From contig JAMQCK010000023.1 in assembly GCA_024196135.1 (NCBI GenBank), positions 109,033-173,032 on the forward strand: 64,000 nt of DNA. The letters are read 5' to 3'. The stretch comes from Pleurotus ostreatus/Saccharomyces cerevisiae fusant (lineage: Eukaryota > Opisthokonta). A program made the translations under genes and the position numbers. The notes under the pieces were generated by a model. That model searched no databases and had not been told where the DNA came from. It worked only from the letters and a program-made list of their open reading frames with translations. Shown one piece after another: positions 56,843-64,000 of this stretch; the stretch's first letter is position 1, and each line of letters begins with the position of its first letter.

Positions 56843-57152
56843 TGCCACCGTCTCCTTGCTAGTATCATTTACTGTATACCTTCCACGGTTCCCGGCTACG
56901 ACCGATAGGACTTGTTAATCACAACCACCTGGCGCTCCTCTGCTCATGAAAAATCGTAAATGATGGTACAGCACAACATGAAACAAGACCTCAATTTCCG
57001 ACGAAGTCAAGCCATCCGCACCGGGCAGGCGTGCATTGCTGGCTGCTCATGGTAATTGGCCAGCACAGGCAGGCTTCTCCACACTCTCCCAACGATCGTG
57101 GGAGCCATGCGATCAGCCTTCTGATCCGGGATGTCATTTGTGGCAAGCCGCC
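56843..57152. other. Convergent 3' spacer between BOL3 and ClpX
   Basis: About 310 bases between two convergent stops. No coding signal is seen; a poly-A-rich stretch near 56950 (+ strand ATGAAAAATCGTAAATG) may relate to 3' ends. Confidence 0.55.
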
Positions 57153-59548
57153 TCATATCCTCCGCCCCATCCGCGACCTATATGCCTGCTCCAGGTTCGC
57201 GAACTCGTGCCAGAACTCGTTCCCCTCTCCTCGCTTCCAGTATCGTGCGGGCTCGACGCCCTTGACCTTGCCCTCGGTGATGAGCACGAAGGCGACGTCC
57301 TGTGGTTGGAGGTGATTAGCAAAGGGCGGAGAGGTATAGTGGAAGAGCAGGGACGTACCGATCCTCTACACGCAGTGATTGAGCGGTTAGCCTCTTCAAT
57401 ACGTGCAATTCTTGACCACTCACGGTACCTCATACATCGGCTCCAGCAAGACCGATTCCTGGGCGAAACCCGTCAGCACACTTGTCCCCCCCAGCCCTCC
57501 CCCCCCCAGCCCTCCCCCCTCCTCCTCCCCCCCCCCTCCTCCCCACCCCACCCCACCCCACCCCACCCAAACAACCACTCACCATAATCCCCCTCAGCCC
57601 CCGCGCACCCCCGCCCCTCTCATACGCCCTTCGACAAATCGCATCGATCGCGTCCCCCGTGAACCGGATCTCCACGCTCCAGTACCCAAACAGGCTCGTG
57701 TATTGCGAGAGCAAGGACCCCTTGACCTCGGTGAGGATGCGGCGCAGGTCGGGGATGGTGAGCGGCGCGAGGGCGGTGATGGAGGGGAGGCGGTTGATGA
57801 ATTCGGGGATGAGGCCGTAGGTGAGGAGGTCTGGGGGGTGGGTGAGTTGGTGAGGGATGGGGGTGGTGAGTTGGTGAGGGAGGGTGTGGTGAGTTAGAAG
57901 GGGCCGTGGAAGACGACGAGGACGTACCGCTAATCTCCACCTGCTCGAGGATGTTCTGCGAGTTCGGGGAGAAGAACGGCCAGTTGTTCTTCGACTCCCG
58001 CGTCAGGGTGGCGGTGAAGCCGATGGACTATCAGAAAGGTGCCGCGTCAATACGAGCTCGCGCGACATAGATGCGTATGACTCACCCCCTTCGCTATCCT
58101 CTTCTCGATGACCTTATCCAGGCCCTCGAACGCGCCGGACATGATGAACAAGATATTCGACGTGTCGATTTGGAAGATTTCGTTCTTCGCTGGTGATGAT
58201 CCGTTAGTCTTTGGTCCGCAGCGCTCCTACCCATCCTTGCCCCTTCGTGTGCGCAACACTCACCCGCAGCCACCCTCCCCCTCGGCCCCTCCGCCGAATC
58301 CTTCCCACCCGTCGAATAATCACTCTGCACCGCGCCCTTCGCCTGCACGGTGACGATCGACCCCTCGAGCATGCGCAGCAACGCCTGCTGCACGCCCTCG
58401 CCCCCGACGTCGCGCATGCTGTCGGTGCCGCCGGAGCCGGACTTGCGCGCGATCTTGTCGATTTCGTCGATGAATACGATGCCTTGTCTGGGTGGGGGGT
58501 TAGTCAGTTGGTCAATGTACATAGGCATAGCGGCAAACAGGCTCACTCTGCGCGCTCTGGGTTCCAGTTCGCTGCTTGTAGCTGAGGAGAGGGTGGTAAG
58601 TTATGTGGAACTACCGGTTGTCAGTGACCGCACCAGTCGATGTATGGCCATCTCGACGTCTTCGCCGACGTCTTGAGAGCGCGTCAGTAGGGAGGAGACG
58701 CCAAGAATGAGGTTGCACATACATCCTGCTTGCGTGAAAGCCGTCGCATCGCTAACGGCGAACGGCACATCGAGTGTCCGAGCAAGGGTCTTCGCCAGCG
58801 CCGTCTTGCCTGGGTTCACTCAGCCGCGACCTCGCATGGCAGGAACACACGCCTACCAGACCCTGTTGGCCCTCTGGCGAGCTCGTCAGTCCAGACCGGT
58901 GCGAGTGCGGCAGACCACGACGCACATCATCAACACGTTGCTCTTCTCGTAGTATGGGTAGGGGATCGCGTCCGCGTGTAGGGTCAGGTGAGGAGGTTTG
59001 CTTCGGCGCATAGGTTGGACGTTGGCGGAGGAGACGCCGGGTGGGGCTGTGAGTAGCGAGTGGATTAGGAAAGGGTACATAGGAGGGGGATGGGAGGGGA
59101 CGTACGTTCATGATCGTATATAGTTCGTGCGCTCTCTTCGTATTCCCGTCGAGCATCTTCTTGTGCTTCGCGGTAAGATGCATTGGCTTGAACGCGGTTG
59201 TAGTGGTTGAATACTCTGAGGGGAAGGTCAGATATCAAGGACCGAAGCAGGGGGGCGACCACATACCCCACCGAGAGTACCTTCTTCGCGTTCTCTTGTC
59301 CTATGATGAATTGATCCAGATAGTGAGTGAGCTGCCGCCGGGCGTAAGCTTGAGCATATTAAAAAATAAAGTCCACGCACCTCCCTCGGGGTTGCCATCC
59401 TCGCATCCAGTGTACCTTGCGCCGTGCGCCTAGGGCGACGTGGGGGAACATGATCCCGCATCGGCTGCGTCCGGATCCATCGCACAGAGAAGCAGAACGC
59501 GCGCGACGTGTTCCTCAGCAAAGATCGTGACCGAGTTTCGAGCACCAT
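57153..59548 (-). CDS. MCX1: Mitochondrial ClpX AAA+ unfoldase
   Basis: Hexameric protein unfoldase of the matrix. About 14 exons. Start [20 protein letters not shown] is a good mitochondrial presequence, followed by [20 protein letters not shown]. Walker A (GPTGSGKT) is built from three exons, one of 17 nt (58857-58873). Then come the pore loop AGYVGEDVE, Walker [17 protein letters not shown], the RKH-region [20 protein letters not shown], the ClpP-docking IGF tripeptide in [15 protein letters not shown], sensor region [14 protein letters not shown], and the sensor-2 Arg in [13 protein letters not shown]. The C-terminus is [23 protein letters not shown] at 57153. No zinc-binding N-domain is present, as in other fungal forms. 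Two introns are extreme in composition (57459-57582 and near 57840-57910). The neighbour BOL3 and the distant ALAS gene fit a mitochondrial cofactor theme. Confidence 0.95.
57459..57582 (-). repeat. G-rich ClpX intron with (GGGGT)n tract
   Basis: The 124-nt intron between GLRGIM and [10 protein letters not shown] is, in the transcript, almost entirely runs of G with a tandem (GGGGT)5-like array and G9/G10 runs. The + strand shows CCCCACCCCA repeats at about 57539-57570. Donor GTGAGT and acceptor CCCAG are intact. The RNA could form G-quadruplexes. Confidence 0.85.
57836..57890 (+). repeat. Imperfect direct repeat in a ClpX intron
   Basis: The word GGTGAGTTGGTGAGGGA occurs twice about 29 bp apart inside the intron upstream of the exon for [11 protein letters not shown]. 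It is a minisatellite-like expansion of a GGTGAGT word. Confidence 0.7.
58857..58873 (-). other. 17-nt micro-exon of ClpX encoding most of Walker A
   Basis: The exon AGGGCCAACAGGGTCTG has GCCAG on its 5' side and GTAGGC on its 3' side. It supplies the third base of Ile, then Gly-Pro-Thr-Gly-Ser and the first base of the next Gly. Without it the P-loop is destroyed and the frame shifts; with it the motif reads MIGPTGSGKTALAK. Confidence 0.85.
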
Positions 59549-60440
59549 TCCCGCGCGCGACGCTAACTCGGCACGGAAAGGCAAGCAGAAATCAAGAACA
59601 ACAGCACCCGCAGTTGGCCACAATGCAGGCTAGGCGGGCGGCTCGTGCGGCCCGGTCGTGGGGTCATCCCCATCTGGAACGAAGAGACGCGTGGATGGGT
59701 TAGACGCGTCACCTGCAGCTCCTCGTCCTTTACGCTCATCATTCCGCCTCCGGCCTGTCGCCGCGTCCCGCCAGTTGTTCCCCGGCCCTGAGAACTGTGC
59801 TCCTCGCCCCTCCGCATGAACCGTCGAGAAAGCCGCACGACTCCCGCATCCTTCTCAACTCTCCCGCGACGTTCGCACCGCCGACGCCCTTCGTAGCCGA
59901 GCCCCTGCCCCGGTTCGCGTCAAGGCTCCCGAGATGCAGCGCGCCGCCAGCCGCCCCGCCGTCGGCATGCGCGTACTGCACCGACTGCGTACTTGACCCC
60001 ACCCCGCGGACTCCACGACGACCCAGTTCAGCGGCACGAACGCGTCCAATCAGCGCTCCGTCGGCGAGCCTGAGGGCGCAGACTGCGCCCCTGGAGAAAC
60101 TTGAGTACACAAAGACGCTGGACGCGACTCTCTTCGCTTCGGCTTGCCGTCGTCGATGCGGGTGCAGGCCGGCTCGTGCGGCGGGCGTCAAGGACGACGA
60201 GCGCCTGGCGATGTGCTCGGGAGGGGGACCCGGGAGAAGGGGGCTCGTGTACGCCAGTGCGAGGGGGCGCGTGTACGCCAGGCCGAGGGGCCGACGCGCG
60301 TGCACGAGAAGGAAGAGGCGGAGGTGGGCAACCTCAAAGGGGTGTGGGAGAAGGACGAGGGGGGACGCGTCTCGCCCGTCGTCGTAGCACATCGTAGACC
60401 GGACCCTTTGTATTATGTACTTGTGCAATACATCTCGTTC
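59549..60440. other. Region upstream of ClpX; no gene supported
   Basis: Long frames exist on both strands (59797-60387 +, 59739-60428 -) but neither has a motif, and both are Arg/Ala/Pro-rich as expected of GC-rich non-coding DNA. It contains the ClpX promoter. Confidence 0.45.
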
Positions 60441-60840
60441 ACCCTATCCTAAGAGTGAGCGGACCCCTCACGCCCGAAAGTAAGGACGTGGCACGAAGGA
60501 GAGTTGAGGGTGAGCACGACGACCGCGCGAAGGCGAGAAAATCCATACGCGGGAAGACAATGAGAAGGCGAGGACGGACGAGACGAGGAAAAGAGGGATG
60601 GCGGGCCGTCACGGTCATGGGGGAGGGCAGTTGCACGCGAAGCGCATGAGACGACTCGCGAGAGGGAAGTGAGTATGAGAAGGAAGGGGAAGGGGAGGCG
60701 AGAAAAGCGAATCCGAAGGGAAGGGAACGAAGCAAAGAGGGGGAGACGACAAAGGGGAGAGTAAAGACAGAGGGACAGGACGGGAGAGGGGAGGGGGACG
60801 CGCACGAAGGGGAGGGGACAAAGGCAAGGTACGATCTACC
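60441..60840 (+). repeat. Purine-rich low-complexity tract
   Basis: The + strand is dominated by G and A (words such as GAAGGGG, GGAGGGG, GAGAGGGA), most strongly from 60650 to 60830. No coding signal is seen. Confidence 0.7.
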
Positions 60841-61009
60841 CACCTACCGCACTCATCGCGCGCATGCACTCTTTCGCCCGTGGGTCTTGATTTGAGAGTC
60901 TTCGTGGGGGCGCAAGTTCGCGCTCGAAAAGCAGGCGAAATCGATATATTCAAAGTAGGGAAGGCAGGACTACACCTTGTAATCGAGTTACGGGCCCCTC
61001 CTTCGCACC

Positions 61010-62100
61010 TATGACTCACCTCGCGCCCTTCCACTCGCCTTCGCGGCCGCACATCGCACCCCTTTCCCTTCGCACTCACTGGAATAGGTCGCACCCGCGC
61101 GCGACAAGCGCCCTCCTCCCGGCATCCTCCCACCAACCCGCGCGCACCCCGCGGGAGGTCGAAGGGACCCCCTACCCGTCCTCGCACCCTCCCACGCCGA
61201 GTCCCGCGCCACCGCGAAAGACGAAGGCGCACCTTCGGTGCGCATGTCCGCACAAATCTGCCCCCCTCCCCTCCTTATAGGAGACGCGGAAAAGGGCAAG
61301 CCTAACCCCTTCTCCATGTCGGCAAGCATTCTAGACACCCTTGTCGCGCCCCACCCGACCGCCCATCCTCCCTCGTCACACCCCTCCCTCTCGCACCCCT
61401 CCCCCCTCCCCTCCCCTCGTCGACGCAGCAAGACCCCCCTACGGTATCAACGACGGCGCACCTTTGCCGGGTGTAGGTAATCGAGGGCGATGGTGATTTC
61501 GATAGCGCGCGCAGAAGTTCTGCCGGTTCGTTAGCAAGAACCTTTTCTCGAGCCCGAACTAGCGCCTTCCCGCGCAAAAAATGGCGCCCCCTCCCCGCTC
61601 GAAGCACCCCCTTCCCACTCGAAGCACCCCCCTCCCCTTCTCGCGCACTTTCCTCGACTCACGCCGCACCTCCTACCCGCCTCCCCCGACCTGTCTCGTC
61701 GACTCAAAATGCCCCCCTCCCCCTCGTCCCTCCCCTTCAAGTCGACTCGGCAAGTCGATTCGGCAAGGGCCCCTCCCCTTCCCTCCCCTCCCCGTCACCC
61801 CCTCCGCCGAAACCACACTCGCACAAGAAAGGCGCACCTGTTTCCCGAGGCGCGAGTACCCCCGCTCCCACCCCCGCTCCCACCCCCTCCTCGCCGACAT
61901 CCGAAGCGCCGTCGTTATTGACGGCGCGCGCACGCGGATCTGCGAATTCGTTAGCGCGTCCTCGAAGCACCCCTCCCGCGATTGTGCGCACTTACGTCGA
62001 CGAGAGCGAACGACCCCCTTCGCGAGGAGAGCACCCGTCCCCACTCGCGAACCGCCCTTCGCCGCTTGAGCACGCTCTTCCCCTCGCCAAGGGTGCGCAA
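61010..62100 (+). repeat. Pyrimidine-rich low-complexity tract with short tandem repeats
   Basis: The + strand switches to C/T runs (CCCCTCC, CTCCCCC). Included are repeats of CTCGAAGCACCCCC at 61597 and 61617 with a variant at 61962, a 13-bp tandem AGTCGACTCGGCA / AGTCGATTCGGCA at about 61740-61766, CCGCTCCCACCC twice near 61865, and a perfect hairpin GCGCACC-TTC-GGTGCGC at about 61226-61242. No coding signal is seen. Confidence 0.7.
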
Positions 62101-62339
62101 AGTTGGACCCCCGTGCGAGAAAGCATCGATAGAAATGATTCTGGAAGGGGGGTCAGCGTTGGGTAGACAGATGAGCGACGGTGCAGTCGACGAAGGGGGA
62201 GGGGGGTAAGGGGCTGAAAGGCAGGGTGACACCACCCGACGTGGGGGATACACAAAGTCACCAAGGAGGGGGGGAGTAAAGGAAGGAGGATGGGTAGGTC
62301 ATGAACGGGAGCGCTAAGTAAGGGGATAATGTAGAAGTA

Positions 62340-62450
62340 GATGGATAGCGATGGGGGCTAGTAAGTAAATAGTGATGGGTCAATGAGGGAACAGTGATGA
62401 CAGTCAGTAACTAATCGTTATGATAAGGTAGCAAATAGTGATAGGTCGTT
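62340..62450 (+). repeat. Short AGTGATGG-type repeats
   Basis: Variants of AATAGTGATGGGTC occur about four times (near 62346, 62368, 62390 and 62432) in a locally AT-richer stretch at the edge of the low-complexity block. Confidence 0.5.
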
Positions 62451-62459
62451 CTGGTTGCA

Positions 62460-63970
62460 TATGGGGAGCTCGAGGGGGATGGGGGACGAGGTGCGCACCT
62501 GGATCGCGAGTCTGCCGTCGCGTCACGCGGCCGTCGGCATTGACGAGCGTGCGTAGTCGTCGCACATACGCGTCGAGGTCGTCGCGTCGGGTGACGGTGA
62601 GCGTTGAGCGCTGAATGGTCCCGAAGCCAACAAGTCGACTTGATATTCGGGCTCGACATCGCGCTCGCGCGAGCGACGTTGGTCATCGTCGCGGTCGCTG
62701 TGCACGATGAGCCTGCGACGTGCAGGAAAATGACTGAACTCACCTCAAGAACTGTGCAGCGGTCTCGTATGCGGCGCGCTCGCCGCCCGTCGCCCGCCGC
62801 CCAAGACCTGGTACTCTGCGCCTACAGGCCGCACTCGACGCTCTCCCTCGTCGTTGTCGGCGACGCCCGCGTCGATGCCGCCGTCGTGGACGAGCGCAAG
62901 CAAGCTCTGCGGGGAAGAGGCGGCGCGGAAGAAGCAAGGGGAAGAAGACGTTAGAGGTTGACATTGACAGGCACCCATAAGAACCAACTCACGTCATATG
63001 TGGGCGCGAATGGGCGCAAATGTAAGCCCAGTGGTGTCCGCGAGCGTGTAGACGGCTTTGGAAGGCGCACGAGGACCGAGGCGGCTGAGACCGATATCTG
63101 TAGGAGGGATTAGCACGACGACGAACGAGATCAGTGAAGGAATAGAAAGGCAGAGAGATGTAGTAAAGCCCGTCGAGAATGCGGCATGGCGAAGAGACAC
63201 TCACCGTCGGGTAGGATCAGATCAGTAGGGCGAGTGACCGGCGCTAGCAAAGAGCGCGTCACCGCAAGGTTGGTACCGACGGACCTAAATACAAAGTAGA
63301 ATCAGTAGAGACACTGAACACGATGCTTGAGCTAGACCTACCAGGAATAAAATCTGCGCTTGCGGCGTCGAAAGCGCTAGACAAAGGGAATCAGCGAAAG
63401 CAATGGAGGCTTGCAAAGGCTTACCACTGTAGAGAGTAACCGAGGTGGTAGACGAGTCTAGAAGGCGTCGTCAGCATAGGTATCGAGAGAGAGGACGTAC
63501 AATGATGTGAAGGGATGCGCAAAGGATTGGCGGAGGTTGAGTGAAGGCGCTTTAGATAAGAGGAGAGGGAGGGAAGTCAGGCTAGCTGATGTCGCTACTG
63601 ACCTCCCCGCCCGCCTTTTATACTCAGTCTGCCTGCCGTCCCCGACCTGGGCTCCTCGGCGAGCGCTCCCCTCGCCCATTCCACGCATCCAACGCGCAGC
63701 CTAAGCACATTCAAATGTACGTGAACGGCGACCGATTAGCTCACCGCAGTCGAAACCGAAGTTTGCGTGCTCCAGGGCGGAAGATTGGGGTGCAATGCTC
63801 CCCGAGGCGGCATTCGTTCTGCCAGTCTTGCATTGCGATGAGCGCCCGCATCGCGTCGTATACACGTACAGAATGACCTCCGCAGTCAGGGGGTGGCGTT
63901 AGTGAGCGGCGGAGTCGGGCATGCAGGAGCTGCCAGCTGAACTTTGCCGGGCGCGTTTTCCTGCGCAAAG
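62460..63970 (-). other. Possible multi-exon gene of unknown function, minus strand
   Basis: At least seven well-formed GT...AG introns of 40-60 nt can be placed between short exon-like segments, for example ending at 63456, 63379 and 63298 (minus-strand acceptors TTCTAG, TGTCTAG, ATTTAG). One reading of the last exons gives SVGTNLAVTRSLLAPVTRP, LILPDDIGLSRLGPRAPSK and AVYTLADTTGLTFAPIRAHI, with TGA at 62994. Another reading of the upstream exons gives SFAHPFTSLLVYHLGYSLQ and CAFDAASADFIPGPSVP. The two do not share one frame throughout, so no single model is proposed. No family is recognised. It may be a real gene, a pseudogene or a transposon remnant, and may continue beyond the right edge. 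Confidence 0.3.
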
Positions 63971-64000
63971 GACGTTTCCCTCGACGCCTGAAGAGCCCAG

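Noticed and set aside
57539..57575. CCCCA repeats as an internal telomere-like sequence
   Set aside because: Basidiomycete telomeres are TTAGGG-type; the tract lies inside a spliced ClpX intron and is better explained as an intronic microsatellite.
59797..60387. 196-codon + frame upstream of ClpX
   Set aside because: Overlaps an equally long minus frame; both have biased composition and no motif.

Overview
The window looks like nuclear DNA of a filamentous basidiomycete (Agaricomycetes-like). The genes are GC-rich and cut by many introns of about 45-65 nt with GTGCGT/GTGAGT-type donors. They are closely packed on both strands and include multi-copy F-box and MYND families and a P450 typical of mushrooms. 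The species cannot be fixed from sequence alone. All exon models were spliced by eye and checked for open frame and family motifs.

Layout. 0-2.3 kb: cytochrome P450 (-), its 3' end cut by the window edge. 3.3-8.8 kb: mitochondrial acetylornithine aminotransferase and 5-aminolevulinate synthase (+). 9.1-17.2 kb: an SDR enzyme, an LRR/F-box-like protein, an SLC25 mitochondrial carrier, the Fe-S assembly protein Dre2 and a forkhead transcription factor (all -). 18.4-22.6 kb: a Far11/STRIP scaffold of the STRIPAK complex (-). 22.8-34 kb: a cluster of four F-box paralogues (three -, one +), interrupted by an unrecognised Arg/Ser/Pro-rich protein (+) and mitochondrial ribosomal protein uL15m (-). 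34.3-39.4 kb: a GFA-type zinc protein and a PCL-like cyclin (+). 40.3-54.3 kb: two paralogous MYND-finger genes in inverted orientation, enclosing Cactin, ubiquitin-activating enzyme E1 and a small Hva1/TUDOR protein. 54.6-59.5 kb: COX15 (-), a BolA3-type protein (+) and mitochondrial ClpX (-). 59.5-64 kb: gene-poor, strand-asymmetric low-complexity DNA, then a run of short exon-like segments with no recognisable product.

Functions in common. Several genes serve mitochondrial heme and Fe-S metabolism: ALAS starts heme synthesis, ClpX is known to activate ALAS in other eukaryotes, COX15 makes heme A, BolA3 and Dre2 act in Fe-S assembly, and P450 consumes heme. They are not adjacent as a set, apart from the COX15-BOL3-ClpX block, so the grouping may be chance. 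UBA1 and the F-box proteins belong to the two ends of the ubiquitin pathway. The least described parts are the F-box array, whose promoter is duplicated too, the MYND family, and the unusual exon structure of ClpX.
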